A DNA stretch of 64,000 nt from Epilithonimonas hispanica. Its GTDB lineage: Bacteria; Bacteroidota; Bacteroidia; Flavobacteriales; Weeksellaceae. Position numbers and translations under genes: made by a program. The notes under the pieces are model-generated. The model was not told the origin of the DNA. It searched no databases and saw nothing but the letters and a program-made list of their open reading frames with translations. How positions within the stretch are numbered: position 1 is the first letter of the stretch; each line of letters opens with the position of its first letter. Below are positions 43,817-54,396 of the stretch, piece by piece. Where the stretch lies: contig NZ_QNUG01000005.1 in the NCBI RefSeq assembly GCF_003385395.1, forward strand, positions 62,001 to 126,000, in the 5' to 3' direction.

Positions 43817-46800
43817 ATGAGTTTTTTAAATACCGTTCTTAAAAGTTTTTTGGGAGACAAGAATGCAAAAGATCTTAAAGAAGTAAAAAAAGTAGTCGCA
43901 AAAATCAAGACAGTAGAATCTGGAATTCAAGCATTAACTGATGATGGATTAAGAGATAAAACTGCAGAATTTAAAGAAAAAATTAAATCTGCAACTGCTA
44001 AGTTTACTACCCAAATTGAAGATACTAAAGAGCAAATAAAAAACTCAACCAACGTTGACGAAAAAGAAGCGCTTTTCAACAAAATCGAAGGTCTGAAAAA
44101 AGACTCTTACGAAGTTGAAGAAAAAATTCTAAATGAAATTCTTCCTGAAGCTTTCGCTTTGGTTAAGGAAACTTCCAGACGTTTGGCACAGAATGGAGAA
44201 ATCCGTGTTAAAGCAACAGACAAAGACAGAGAGCTAGCGGCTACAAAAGATTTTGTTTTTCTAGATGGTGATATTGCTGTTTGGAAAAATACTTGGGACG
44301 CTGCTGGAACGCCTGTAGTTTGGGATATGGTTCATTACGACACACAGTTCATTGGTGGTGTTGTATTGCACTCCGGTAAAATTGCAGAAATGGCAACGGG
44401 GGAAGGTAAAACTTTGGTAGGAACTCTTCCAATTTATCTTAACGCTTTGCCAGAAAGGGGTGTACACGTTGTAACCGTAAATGATTACTTAGCAAAACGT
44501 GACTCTGCTTGGATGGGGCCATTATACCAATTCCACGGAATGACCATCGATTGTATCGATAATCACCAGCCTAACTCAGACTCTAGAAGAAAGGCTTATC
44601 AAGCAAGCATCACTTACGGAACTAATAATGAATTCGGTTTCGATTATTTGAGAGATAATATGGTAACCAATCCTTCTGAATTAGTTCAGGGAGAATTGAA
44701 TTTTGCTATTGTCGATGAGGTTGACTCTGTTTTGATTGATGATGCTAGAACACCATTGATTATTTCTGGTCCTGTTCCTCAAGGAGACAGACAAGAATAT
44801 GATGTTCTTAAACCTTCTATCGATAGAATTGTTGAGGTTCAGAAAAAAACAGTTTCTGCAATTTTCAACGAAGCAAAAAAATTAATTGCCAACGGAAATA
44901 CCAAAGAAGGAGGTTTCAAATTACTTCAGGCTTACAGAGGTCTTCCTAAAAACAGACAATTAATCAAGTTCTTGTCAGAAAGTGGAAACCGTGCATTGCT
45001 TCAAAAAGTCGAAGGTCAATACATGGCAGACAACAACCGTGATATGCCGATCGTGGACAAAGACCTTTATTTCGTAATCGATGAGAAGAATAATCAGATC
45101 GATTTGACTGACAAAGGTGTAGAATATATGTCTGCGGGTAACGAGGATTCTCAATTCTTTGTATTGACAGATATCGGAACGGAAATCGCTGATATTGAAA
45201 AGAAAAATCTGTCTAAAGAAGAAGAATTTGCTGCTAAAGAAGAATTATACAGAGAGTTTTCTGTGAAATCTGAGCGTATTCACACAATGAATCAATTGCT
45301 TAAAGCTTATACATTATTTGAAAAAGATGATGAATATGTGGTAATTGATGGCGAAGTGAAAATCGTTGACGAGCAGACTGGTCGTATTATGGATGGTCGT
45401 CGTTACTCAGACGGTCTTCACCAAGCGATTGAAGCAAAAGAAAATGTAAAAATCGAAGCGGCAACGCAAACATTTGCAACGATTACTTTACAAAACTATT
45501 TCCGTATGTATAACAAACTGGCTGGTATGACTGGTACAGCGGAAACTGAAGCTGGAGAATTCTGGCAGATTTACAAATTGGATGTAGTCGTAATTCCTAC
45601 CAACAGACCTATCCAAAGAGATGACAGACAAGATTTGGTTTTCAAAACCAATCGTGAAAAATACAATGCAGTAATAGAAGAAATAGAGAGATTAACATCG
45701 GCTGGACGTCCTGTTTTGGTGGGTACAACTTCTGTTGAAATTTCTCAACTCCTTTCCAGAGCATTACAATTAAGAAAAATCCAACACCAAGTTCTTAACG
45801 CGAAACTTCATAAGAAGGAAGCAGAAATTGTTGCTGGTGCTGGTGGGCCTGGTGTTGTAACGATTGCAACCAATATGGCTGGTAGAGGTACCGATATTAA
45901 ATTAAAAGCTGAGGTTAAAGAAGCCGGAGGTTTGGCAATCATTGGTACAGAAAGACACGATTCACGTCGTGTTGACAGACAGTTGAGAGGTAGAGCTGGT
46001 CGTCAGGGAGATCCGGGAAGTTCTCAGTTCTATGTTTCTTTGGAAGATAACTTGATGCGTCTTTTCGGTTCTGAAAGAATTGCAAAAATGATGGACAGAA
46101 TGGGTCATAAAGAAGGTGAAGTGATTCAGCATTCTATGATTTCCAAGTCTATCGAAAGAGCACAGAAAAAAGTTGAAGAAAACAATTTCGGTGTTAGAAA
46201 AAGATTACTTGAGTATGATGATGTTATGAACAAACAACGTGACGTTATCTACAAAAGAAGAAAGAACGCTTTGTTCGGAGATCACTTGAAGTATGACATC
46301 GTGAATATGATTTACGATACGGCTGCTGCAATTGTTTCCTCAGCCAAAGCAACTGGAAATTATAAAGATTTTGAATTCGAGATTATCAAGTATTTCACAA
46401 TGGAATCTCCTGTGAGTGAATCAGAATTTGGAAGTTTACAAATCCCTGCGCTTACAGATAAAGTTTTCAAAGCGGCTAAAGAAGATTATGACTTAAGATT
46501 GAATCTTCTTAAAGAAAAAGCTTATCCAATCATCGAAAATGTTTATCTTAACCAAGGTTCTATGTTCAAGATGATTCAGGTTCCTTTCACAGACGGGATC
46601 AAAACAATGACTATCGTTACAGACTTGAAAGAAGCTTACGAAACAAAATGCGAGTCATTAATCACAGATTTCGAAAAGAATATTTCTTTGGCTATTATTG
46701 ATGAAAACTGGAAAACTCACTTAAGAGAAATGGATGATCTTCGTCGTTCTTCTCAAGGTGCGGTTTACGAACAAAAAGATCCATTGGTAATTTATAAACA

Positions 46801-46888
46801 AGAATCTTTCTACCTATTCAGTGAAATGGTAGATGCTGTAAACAAGGAGATTGTTTCTTTCCTATACAAAGGCGAAATTCCTGCATAA
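43817..46888 (+). CDS. secA: preprotein translocase ATPase SecA
   Basis: SecA drives secretory proteins through SecYEG using ATP. The 1023-residue length is within the Bacteroidota range, which carries insertions. Walker [18 protein letters not shown] is at about 194, then [20 protein letters not shown], and the second nucleotide domain has [12 protein letters not shown] and [16 protein letters not shown]. The protein ends YKGEIPA without the C-terminal CxCxSGx(8)CH zinc motif that many SecA proteins have for SecB binding. A heptamer repeat adjoins its start and a strong terminator follows. Confidence 0.98.
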   Translation: MSFLNTVLKSFLGDKNAKDLKEVKKVVAKIKTVESGIQALTDDGLRDKTAEFKEKIKSATAKFTTQIEDTKEQIKNSTNVDEKEALFNKIEGLKKDSYEVEEKILNEILPEAFALVKETSRRLAQNGEIRVKATDKDRELAATKDFVFLDGDIAVWKNTWDAAGTPVVWDMVHYDTQFIGGVVLHSGKIAEMATGEGKTLVGTLPIYLNALPERGVHVVTVNDYLAKRDSAWMGPLYQFHGMTIDCIDNHQPNSDSRRKAYQASITYGTNNEFGFDYLRDNMVTNPSELVQGELNFAIVDEVDSVLIDDARTPLIISGPVPQGDRQEYDVLKPSIDRIVEVQKKTVSAIFNEAKKLIANGNTKEGGFKLLQAYRGLPKNRQLIKFLSESGNRALLQKVEGQYMADNNRDMPIVDKDLYFVIDEKNNQIDLTDKGVEYMSAGNEDSQFFVLTDIGTEIADIEKKNLSKEEEFAAKEELYREFSVKSERIHTMNQLLKAYTLFEKDDEYVVIDGEVKIVDEQTGRIMDGRRYSDGLHQAIEAKENVKIEAATQTFATITLQNYFRMYNKLAGMTGTAETEAGEFWQIYKLDVVVIPTNRPIQRDDRQDLVFKTNREKYNAVIEEIERLTSAGRPVLVGTTSVEISQLLSRALQLRKIQHQVLNAKLHKKEAEIVAGAGGPGVVTIATNMAGRGTDIKLKAEVKEAGGLAIIGTERHDSRRVDRQLRGRAGRQGDPGSSQFYVSLEDNLMRLFGSERIAKMMDRMGHKEGEVIQHSMISKSIERAQKKVEENNFGVRKRLLEYDDVMNKQRDVIYKRRKNALFGDHLKYDIVNMIYDTAAAIVSSAKATGNYKDFEFEIIKYFTMESPVSESEFGSLQIPALTDKVFKAAKEDYDLRLNLLKEKAYPIIENVYLNQGSMFKMIQVPFTDGIKTMTIVTDLKEAYETKCESLITDFEKNISLAIIDENWKTHLREMDDLRRSSQGAVYEQKDPLVIYKQESFYLFSEMVDAVNKEIVSFLYKGEIPA

Positions 46889-46910
46889 CAAAGGATTTTC
46901 TAAATATTTA

Positions 46911-46943
46911 AAAAAGCTGTTGAATAACTCAACAGCTTTTTTT
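46911..46943 (+). terminator. strong terminator after secA
   Basis: AAAAAGCTGTTGA pairs with TCAACAGCTTTTT across a five-base loop, followed by more T. Confidence 0.92.
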
Positions 46944-47009
46944 GTTTTGACGTTTTTAACTAAATGACAAAAATCAGACATTAAACTAATTTAGAATTAA
47001 TAAAAATAA

Positions 47010-47017
47010 TACCTTTG
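47010..47017 (+). promoter_or_regulatory. -7 box of the TonB-receptor gene
   Basis: TACCTTTG fits TAnnTTTG, 18 bases before the ATG. Just upstream, ATTTAGAATTAATAAAAAT (46989-47007) contains one arm resembling a Bacteroidota iron box, but the second arm is poor. Confidence 0.4.
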
Positions 47018-47035
47018 CAAAAAATTATTCCCTTA

Positions 47036-49228
47036 ATGAAGAAACTAATTGTGAGTGCTGTGGTATTGATTTCCACATTTGCTTATGCTCAGGAAAATGA
47101 CACGATTAATAAATCTAATAATATTGATGAGGTTATTCTTAATAAATACTATAAAAAATATAACGAAAAGCAAGGATCGTCTTCTCTCCGTTTAGATGAA
47201 GAGTTGATTAAGATTCCACAAAATATTTCTGTTATTACTAATAAAGCATTGGAAGACCAATAAGTTACTACGATCACTGATGGGCTTTTGAGAAATGTTG
47301 CTGGCGCTCAAAGACTTGAACATTGGGGAGAAATGTACTCTCGAATCAATATGAGAGGCTCAAGAGCTGGCGCTTTTTTAAATGGTGTCAATGTAACTTC
47401 TAATTGGGGACCTTTGGCTGAAGATATGAGTTATGTCGATCATATTGAATTTGTAAAAGGGCCTGGTGGATTTTTGATGTCAGCAGGAGAGCCAAGTGGA
47501 ATTTATAATATTGTTACCAAAAAGCCTACTGGTAAAGATTTCAATGGTTCAGCAAGATTTACTTTAGGCAGTTTTGATATGTACAGAGCTGAAACAGATT
47601 TGGATTCTAGAGTTTCAAAAAAAGTTTCAGTTCGTTTAAACTTAATGGGTTCTCAAAAAAATAGCTTTAGAGACTACGAATTCAACGATAGATATGTTAT
47701 TAATCCATCTGTTAAGATTGAATTATCAGACAAAACAACTTTGGTGGCAGAATACATCTATCAGAAAGCTAAAATGTCTGAAGTTGGTTCAGCTTATGTT
47801 TTCTCTACGGAGGGTTATGCTACAAAACCTGTTAGTTTTACTCATACCGACCCAGGAATTATGCCCTCAAATATGGAAGATCATACCGTAAATATAAATT
47901 TACAGCATCAATTCAACAAAAATTGGAGGTTGACTGCGCAGGTTACTTACCTCAATGATTATACAGATGCAAGTAATATTTGGCCCGATGCTGTAAATCC
48001 TGATGGAACAATGATTAGACGTCTTTCTTATTGGGAAGGCTCAAATATAATGAGGTTTGGTCAGGTATATTTGAATGGCTATGAAAAAACTGGATCTGTT
48101 TCTCATAGAATTTTGACAGGTTTAGACTTAGGAAGCAAAAAATATTTGGCTGACTGGAGCTTTTCTCACGCAATGGATACAGTTGAAAACCCTTTTAATA
48201 CAAATATAACAACATATCAAGCTCCAGTAAATGGTTATGGATATGCTGAATGGATAGCTCATATGAATTCTGCACCATTAAATCAAAGAGCAACTCCTGG
48301 TGGAACAATTGATCAAAATTATTCTGGAGTTTATCTTCAAGACGAGTTGGGATTTTTAGACGATAAGCTGCGTGTAACTCTAGCAGCTAGATATACAAAT
48401 ATCAAACAAAATGATTACGGTACAACTTATGAAGCAGACAAATTGTCTCCACGAGTAGGTTTAAGTTATTCTATTGATGATAATACATCGGCTTATGCTC
48501 TTTATGATCAATCCTTTACTCCCCAATCTGGTAAATTTAGAGATAATTCTTCTGCAAAACCACTGACAGGAAATAGCTATGAAATTGGAGTGAAAAGGGA
48601 TTGGTTTGGTGGAAAATGGAACACGACATTATCACTTTATAACATCCAAAAAAATAATGCTGTTGCTAATGATCCAACTGATCCTACGTACCAATATTTT
48701 ATTTTTGCTGGAAAAACTGGTGTTCAAGGAGTAGAATTTGACCTAAAAGGTGAAATTTTTAAAGGTTTCAATGCTATTTTTAATTATGCTTACACAGACA
48801 ATGAATTTAAAGAAACGACGACTTATGCTTTCCCTGTAGAAAATTCAAATCCTGTAACTTATGAAACTAGAATTCTTAATAAAAAAGGCGATAAAGTTCC
48901 AGGTTATGCAAAACACACAGTAAATGGTTGGTTGAACTATACTTTTTCAGAAGGTACTTTCCAAGGGTTTGGGCTTTCTTTTGGAGGAAGTTATTTGGCT
49001 GATAGAACAACTTGGAGTTGGGAGTCTACTGGAGCGACTAAGGCAATGAATGATTACATAAAATTTGATGCAGGAACATCTTGGGAAAATTCTAAAATCC
49101 GTGTAAACCTGAATATTTTTAATGTTTTCAATAGATATTTATATTCTGGTGCTAATTATGGCTCATATTATTATTACCAAGCAGAGGCTCCTAGAAATTG
49201 GAGATTTTCTGTAGCTTACAAATTCTAA
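47036..49228 (+). pseudogene. TonB-dependent siderophore receptor interrupted by one in-frame stop
   Basis: The frame begins MKKLIVSAVVLISTFAYAQ (signal peptide) and runs to ALEDQ followed by TAA at 47261-47263. It then continues in the same frame as VTTITDGLLRNVAGAQRLEH to the stop at 49226-49228, 731 codons in all. A single change (CAA or GAA to TAA is simplest) would give a full receptor. The plug has IPQNISVITNKALED; the barrel ends NWRFSVAYKF with a terminal Phe. Siderophore type is inferred from the plug and the PepSY partner. It may be inactive, a sequencing error or read through. Confidence 0.85.
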
Positions 49229-49234
49229 AACAAT

Positions 49235-49264
49235 AAAAGGCTAAGTTTGCAACTTGGCTTTTTA
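49235..49264 (+). terminator. weak hairpin between the receptor and PepSY genes
   Basis: GCTAAGTT pairs with AACTTGGC (one G-T pair) across a three-base loop, followed by five T. It may reduce expression of the downstream gene rather than end the operon. Confidence 0.45.
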
Positions 49265-49271
49265 GATATCT

Positions 49272-50477
49272 ATGAAGAAAAAACACCATCATAAAAAGAA
49301 ACCAGGATTTTTCAAAAAATGGTCAGCCAAACTACATCTGTGGTTTGGCTTATCCATTGGTTTTCTGATTTTTATAATTGCAATTACGGGAGCGCTTTAT
49401 GTTTTCAAAGATGAGATAGAAAACCTGACTCGTAAAGAATACATCTATCACAACGAACAAAACATCGAGTCCAAAAAAGTGATTCCAATCCGGGAGTTGG
49501 AGAAATTAGTCGACCAGCAAACCAAAGAAAAGTATCCTATCCATTGGGTTAACGTTCCGATAGATAAAAAAATGTCTTACCAATTCTATTGGTATGAGCA
49601 TCAGCCAAATCAATGGAATTATTTTGACGAATTTCCGATTTACAAACTGGCTTACGTCAATCCTTACACCGGAAAAGTCCTGCAGACATATGATGAGAAA
49701 AACGGATTCTTTGCGATTGTAAAATCCATCCACTGGAGTTTTCTTTTGAAGCAGGAATGGGGAACTTACGTTGTCGGGATTCCAGTTATTATCTTTTTGA
49801 TAATGCTGATCACAGGAATTGTTCTTTGGTGGCCGAAAAATAAAGCAGCAAGAAAACAACGTTTCAAATTCCAATGGAAAGATACAACGCAATGGAAAAG
49901 AAAGAATTATGACCTTCATAACATCCTTGGTTTCTATTCTTCAATTTTCGCATTGATTCTTACGATAACAGGTTTGTTCTATGCGTTCTTTGTTGTTCAG
50001 GCGATGATTTATGTGATATTTTCGGGAGGAGAAACAGCTTATCCTGATTTTTCGAAAATCACAACAAAAGCGCCAATCGAAATGAGAACGGACAAAACAT
50101 TGGACAAAATTTCCGATAAAGTGATTGAGCTTTATCCTGATGCGTTTGCTTTTTCATTGGACTTAGGACATCCGCATATCGATGATCACGAGCATCCGAA
50201 TTTCGAAGTTTATGTAAAGCATTTGTCTTATTCTTATCACAAAAGCAGCAGTTTGATTTTTGATGAAAACTCTGGAGAATTGCTGCACACGCACGATCCA
50301 AAAGATAAGAATTTTGGAGAAAAAGTTGTTGGAGCAAATTATGATATTCACGTTGGAGCGATATTAGGTTTGCCAACAAAAATTATTGCTTTCATTGTTA
50401 GTTTAATTATCGCATCAATGCCAATCACAGGGTTTATGATTTGGTGGGGAAGAAGAAAGAAAACACAAACCAAATAA
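49272..50477 (+). CDS. PepSY-associated TM-helix protein, probable siderophore utilisation membrane protein
   Basis: The 401-residue inner-membrane protein has four hydrophobic helices: about 20-42 (LHLWFGLSIGFLIFIIAITGALYVF), 165-188, 212-240 and 365-390. Conserved His in KLHLWFGL, SIHWSFL and YDLHNILGFY suit haem or metal sites. The PepSY domains lie between helices. This family sits with TonB receptors and is thought to help strip iron from siderophores. It follows the broken receptor gene by 43 bases and is itself intact. Confidence 0.85.
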   Translation: MKKKHHHKKKPGFFKKWSAKLHLWFGLSIGFLIFIIAITGALYVFKDEIENLTRKEYIYHNEQNIESKKVIPIRELEKLVDQQTKEKYPIHWVNVPIDKKMSYQFYWYEHQPNQWNYFDEFPIYKLAYVNPYTGKVLQTYDEKNGFFAIVKSIHWSFLLKQEWGTYVVGIPVIIFLIMLITGIVLWWPKNKAARKQRFKFQWKDTTQWKRKNYDLHNILGFYSSIFALILTITGLFYAFFVVQAMIYVIFSGGETAYPDFSKITTKAPIEMRTDKTLDKISDKVIELYPDAFAFSLDLGHPHIDDHEHPNFEVYVKHLSYSYHKSSSLIFDENSGELLHTHDPKDKNFGEKVVGANYDIHVGAILGLPTKIIAFIVSLIIASMPITGFMIWWGRRKKTQTK

Positions 50478-50486
50478 TTGATATTA

Positions 50487-50515
50487 AAATCCGGATTTCT
50501 TATTCGGATTTTTTC
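50487..50515 (+). terminator. terminator after the PepSY gene
   Basis: AATCCG pairs with CGGATT around an 11-base loop, followed by six T. Confidence 0.65.
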
Positions 50516-50601
50516 ATTCAAACACTTTAGTATTATTGATGATTTTCATCAAGTTTAAATTTAAAATTAATTTAATATCTGATGTATATTAGTTTGTTTT
50601 T

Positions 50602-50615
50602 CCCTAAATTTAGGG
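50602..50615. promoter_or_regulatory. perfect 14-base palindrome before the ROK kinase gene
   Basis: CCCTAAATTTAGGG reads the same on both strands and lies 20 bases upstream of the ATG. It could be an operator or simply a small hairpin. Confidence 0.35.
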
Positions 50616-50635
50616 TCTTAAAAAATTAAAAATTA

Positions 50636-51607
50636 ATGTCATTAATTGATTTATCTAAGCAAATAGCAATAGGAATAGATATTGGCGGAACTAATACAAA
50701 ATTTGGTTTGGTCAACCATCGCGGAGAAATCCTTGCGAAAGGAAGTATAAAAACGGAAGACTACAACCAAGTAGAAGATTTTATCGAAGCGTTATACGTC
50801 AACATCAAACCTCTTATAGACGAGGTTAGTCAAAATACAAGACTGGACGGTATTGGAGTTGGTGCTCCCAATGCTAATTACTTCACGGGGACTATTGAAT
50901 TAGCTCCGAATCTTCCTTGGAAAGGCGTGGTTCCTTTTGCAGAATTGATGAAAGCAAAATTTGGTGTTCCTTGTAAAATGACCAATGATGCTAATGCAGC
51001 CGCTCTTGGCGAAATGATGTTCGGAGCAGCAAGAGGAATGAAGGATTTCATAATGATTACTCTTGGAACAGGCGTTGGAAGTGGAATCATCAGTGGAGGT
51101 AATCTGATTTACGGACACGATGGATTTGCTGGAGAATTAGGACATACGATTGTAAAACCTGGTGGAAGAAAACACTGGAGCACAGGTTCCGAAGGAAGTC
51201 TTGAAGCTTATGCTTCTGCAACTGGAATTGCTATCACAGCTAAAAAATTCCGTGCAGAGTTTCCAGATTCTATGCTAAATCAATATCCTGAAGACGCAAT
51301 TAACTCTAAAACAGTACACGAGTGTGCTGAAAAGGGAGACCCAACGGCAATCGAAGTTTTCAGATATACAGGACAAAAATTAGGAGAAGCACTAGCAAAT
51401 TTTGTAATGTTCTCTTCTCCACAAGCTATATTGTTATTTGGGGGTGTTATCAAGGCTGGAGATTTTCTGTTAAAACCTGCCAAATTGCATATGGAAAGAA
51501 ACCTGCTTCCTATATTCCGCTCAAAAGTAAAATTAGTTTTCAGCGAGTTGGATGAGGCAGATGCAGCCATTCTAGGAGCAAGTGCTCTTGTATGGGAAAA
51601 TAAATAA
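50636..51607 (+). CDS. ROK-family sugar kinase (glucokinase-like) lacking the zinc cysteines
   Basis: The 323-residue protein has the ROK/actin-fold ATP site GIDIGGTNTKFG at about 12-23 and the catalytic Asp region MTNDANAAALGEM. LGTGVGSGIISGG and GELGHTIVKPGG follow. It has no DNA-binding domain, so it is a kinase rather than a repressor. The usual CxCGxxGCxE zinc motif is replaced by a segment before EAYAS that has no Cys (KHWSTGSEGSLEAYAS). Glucose is the likely substrate by family, but unproven. Confidence 0.87.
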   Translation: MSLIDLSKQIAIGIDIGGTNTKFGLVNHRGEILAKGSIKTEDYNQVEDFIEALYVNIKPLIDEVSQNTRLDGIGVGAPNANYFTGTIELAPNLPWKGVVPFAELMKAKFGVPCKMTNDANAAALGEMMFGAARGMKDFIMITLGTGVGSGIISGGNLIYGHDGFAGELGHTIVKPGGRKHWSTGSEGSLEAYASATGIAITAKKFRAEFPDSMLNQYPEDAINSKTVHECAEKGDPTAIEVFRYTGQKLGEALANFVMFSSPQAILLFGGVIKAGDFLLKPAKLHMERNLLPIFRSKVKLVFSELDEADAAILGASALVWENK

Positions 51608-51618
51608 TTGATATTCAT

Positions 51619-51692
51619 AAATCCTTTGATGTTTCTTTTTGATAGGAATAATTTTTGCTATTAAATGATAGAAATATCAAAGGATTTTTTCT
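51619..51692 (+). terminator. long inverted repeat between the ROK and msrA genes, probable terminator
   Basis: AAATCCTTTGATGTTTCT (51619-51636) pairs with AGAAATATCAAAGGATTT (51670-51687) over 18 positions with one mismatch. The loop is 33 bases and T's follow directly. It starts 11 bases after the ROK stop. Confidence 0.6.
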
Positions 51693-51700
51693 TCCCGAAA

Positions 51701-52354
51701 ATGAATCGTTATTTATTATTAATACTCAGTTTTTTTCTCATTAACTGTAATGGGCAGGAGAAAAAAACAAAACCTTTAACAAATCAAAAAATGGATAAAA
51801 ACAATTTGGAATATGCCACTTTGGCAGGTGGATGTTTTTGGTGTGTGGAAAGTTGTTTTCATATGCTGAAAGGTGTGGATTCTGTGATTTCTGGATATTC
51901 CGGAGGACATAAAGACAATCCTACTTATGAAGAAGTTTGCACAGGAACAACTGGTCATGCAGAAGTTGTTCAGATTGCATTTGACCCAAAGGTTATTTCT
52001 TATAAACAATTATTGGAAGTCTTTTGGTTTCTTCATAATCCAACAACACTTAACAGACAAGGCAATGATATTGGAACTCAATATAGATCATCTATTTTCT
52101 ATCATTCTGAAAAACAAAAGCAGGAAGCAGAAGAATCTCTAAAAGAATCCGAAGCAAAACAAGAATGGAACGGGAAATATGTAACAGAGATTGTTCCTTT
52201 CGAAAAATTCTGGTCAGCAGAAGCTTATCATCAAGGTTATTATAATGACAATCCAACACAGCCATATTGTAGTGCAGTAGTTGGTCCTAAGATTCAAAAA
52301 TTCAAAAAACATTTTGGAGAATTGGGTTGGTTAAACGAAAAAGTGGCGAATTAA
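51701..52354 (+). CDS. msrA: peptide-methionine (S)-S-oxide reductase, lipoprotein form
   Basis: The enzyme reduces S-sulfoxides of methionine. The 217-residue protein starts with a lipoprotein signal (LLLILSFFLINCNGQ, Cys 16), so it works in the envelope. The catalytic motif GGCFWCVE gives Cys 45 and Cys 48, followed by the typical GYSGGHKDNPTYEEVCTGTTGHAE and HNPTTLNRQGNDIGTQYRS. I use ATG 51701. The earlier ATG at 51665 lies inside a hairpin and would hide the signal peptide. Confidence 0.95.
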   Translation: MNRYLLLILSFFLINCNGQEKKTKPLTNQKMDKNNLEYATLAGGCFWCVESCFHMLKGVDSVISGYSGGHKDNPTYEEVCTGTTGHAEVVQIAFDPKVISYKQLLEVFWFLHNPTTLNRQGNDIGTQYRSSIFYHSEKQKQEAEESLKESEAKQEWNGKYVTEIVPFEKFWSAEAYHQGYYNDNPTQPYCSAVVGPKIQKFKKHFGELGWLNEKVAN

Positions 52355-52370
52355 TTCTCCACTTTTTTTA
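52338..52370 (+). terminator. terminator after msrA
   Basis: AAAAAGTGG pairs with CCACTTTTT around the small palindrome GAATTAATTC, followed by T-rich sequence. It overlaps the msrA stop codon. Confidence 0.75.
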
Positions 52371-52383
52371 TTTTAAAATGATA

Positions 52384-53276
52384 TTATTTCCAACCTTGAT
52401 TCCGCTTGTCATCCGACCTTTTCTTACCGTTATCAATATTATAGGCTAGTCCAATTCCCAAAGTTTGTTTCAACTGTGTCTTCTTGATTTGATTGTGGTC
52501 ATACAATAAATCAAGAGTCACATTAGTAGAAATATATTTATTGACTTCATATTAAGAATTCCGCTGTAGGAAAGAACCAATCTTTCTAGATGGTCTAAGT
52601 AATTGGAAAAAACAGAAGCGTTATTTTGTAAAGTAATATTTTCCATCAACTTTACTTTATACTGCGCCGTTCCCAAGAAACCGAATTGGAATAACATAGA
52701 GTCTCCATCATTTTTCAATCCGTAATTTCCTGCATACTGCAAGTCTTTATCCATAACAAACGTAAATCTTGCGTTGGCAGGTCTCAAAGTCATTGTGAAA
52801 TTATCATTTGGTTTATAAGTAAAACCAGCTCCCACATTCACATAACCAGGTGACATAAAGTTTGAAATCTTAAGAGCATCAGGATTGTTCCCATCTTCGT
52901 AGCCTGGTTCAAATTGTGTCATTAATCCAGCTCCAACAGAAGCATACCAATTGCCAGAAATTTTGCGTCCGTAATTGGTAGAAAGATTAATGACATCTTG
53001 GTTTTTTCTGTTTCCAACGCCTTGGGTGTTATTCATCCCATATCCAAGAATAATAAGATTTTCCCAAAGGTCTTTATCTTTGTCGTAAGTCAAATTGTAA
53101 TTGAAACCAGCTTGCCAACCAACATTATTACCGCCTCCAGCAACCCAGTTGGAGAAACCCGATTGGTTTAGCATCAATGTGTTCTGTCCAAAAATGACCA
53201 AGCTTTGTGGAATCTTGAACAGGTTGGTCCTGAGAATAAGCATTTATAGCTAGTAAAATTCTTGCTGAAAATAGAA
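52384..53276 (-). pseudogene. DUF3078 outer-membrane protein gene, decayed by frameshifts
   Basis: The central frame (53243-52518) matches the intact neighbour: IFGQNTLMLNQSGFSNWVAGG against IFGQNSLVFNQSSFANWYAGG. It breaks near 52545: the read AAGTCAATAAATA should be AAGTTCAATAAATA. One added base would continue as KFNKYISTNVTLDLLYDHNQ and end at 52384, like the paralogue. At the 5' end, a signal-peptide-like stretch (ARILLAINAYSQDQPV, about 53195-53275) lies in another frame and has no start. At least two disruptions argue for a true pseudogene rather than one sequencing error. Confidence 0.8.
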
Positions 53277-53289
53277 ATCAAATCTTAAT

Positions 53290-54396
53290 TTATAAAAATG
53301 GTTTGATAACGCCTGTGTTGCTGTCTCTCTCCATTTTGTAACCCAGATTGTAGGTAATTCCGATTCCAAGGGTTTGTTTCCTTTGTAGTTTTTGGATTTG
53401 GTCGTGGTCATACATCATATCAAGTGTAACAACAGTGGTAATATACTTGTTGAATTTTAGATTCAAACTTCCACTATAGTTGATGTCAACTCTCTCCGAA
53501 TGTTCTAGATAATTAGTAAAGAAATTGACCTGATTTACAAAAGTAGCATCTTTGAAAAGCTTGATTTTATAAAGAATATTTACCATTGCACCTAGCTCAG
53601 CTCTCATGCTTTGGCCATCTCTTTCAAGACCATAATTGCCAGCTACTTGAAGTTTTTTATCTAGTACAAAAGTAAATTTTCCATTCGCAGGTCTCAGAAT
53701 CACCTGGAAATTTTCGTTCGGATTGTAAGAAACACCAATACCTAAGTTGAGATAACCAGGCGCCATAAATCTTGAGATTCTATCATCATAAACGGGATCT
53801 GGAGTGTTAGAATAATTATACCCAGCTGTAAACTGAGAAAGGAATTGAAAACCAGTTGACAAATAATAATGTTGCGCCAATTCATAACCATAGTTGGTCA
53901 TGACATTGATGTAATCATCGGTTTTTCTGGTAGATTGTCCTGTAGAGGAAACAAATCCATAACCTAACTGAATATTATTGTCTAGATAATGTTTGTTTTT
54001 TTTATAAACGATATTATAATTTGCCTTTCCGATAACACCAATGTTGTTATTGCCTCCCGCATACCAATTGGCAAAAGAAGATTGATTGAAAACTAAACTA
54101 TTTTGCCCAAAAATAAACCAACGCTTAAGAGTCGGTAGAGTAAGAATTGTAGAAGGGGTTATTGGACCTGCTTCTTCTCCTCCGGGAACAATCACAAGGT
54201 TATTATTAAGTTTTATCGAATCTTTTTTGATTCTCTTGATGTCAACAATCTTAGGATTAGAAAGACTGTCTAAGTCAACACCTGTAGAATCCCATTTTTT
54301 TTGTGAAATTGAATCTATTATTTTCTGATAATCAGTAACCTGTGCTTGAGATACGACACTCAAAATAAGACAAAATATCGCCAATACCTTTTTCAT
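53290..54396 (-). CDS. DUF3078 outer-membrane beta-barrel-like protein
   Basis: The 368-residue protein has a signal peptide (VLAIFCLILSVVSQAQ), a linker of about 85 residues and a barrel-like domain. The domain begins WFIFGQNSLVFNQSSFANWYAGG and ends with strands such as GIGITYNLGYKM. DUF3078 proteins are typical of Bacteroidota and of unknown function. I start at ATG 54396, as the much longer frame above has no signal. A decayed tandem copy follows directly downstream. Confidence 0.85.
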   Translation of the reverse strand: MKKVLAIFCLILSVVSQAQVTDYQKIIDSISQKKWDSTGVDLDSLSNPKIVDIKRIKKDSIKLNNNLVIVPGGEEAGPITPSTILTLPTLKRWFIFGQNSLVFNQSSFANWYAGGNNNIGVIGKANYNIVYKKNKHYLDNNIQLGYGFVSSTGQSTRKTDDYINVMTNYGYELAQHYYLSTGFQFLSQFTAGYNYSNTPDPVYDDRISRFMAPGYLNLGIGVSYNPNENFQVILRPANGKFTFVLDKKLQVAGNYGLERDGQSMRAELGAMVNILYKIKLFKDATFVNQVNFFTNYLEHSERVDINYSGSLNLKFNKYITTVVTLDMMYDHDQIQKLQRKQTLGIGITYNLGYKMERDSNTGVIKPFL

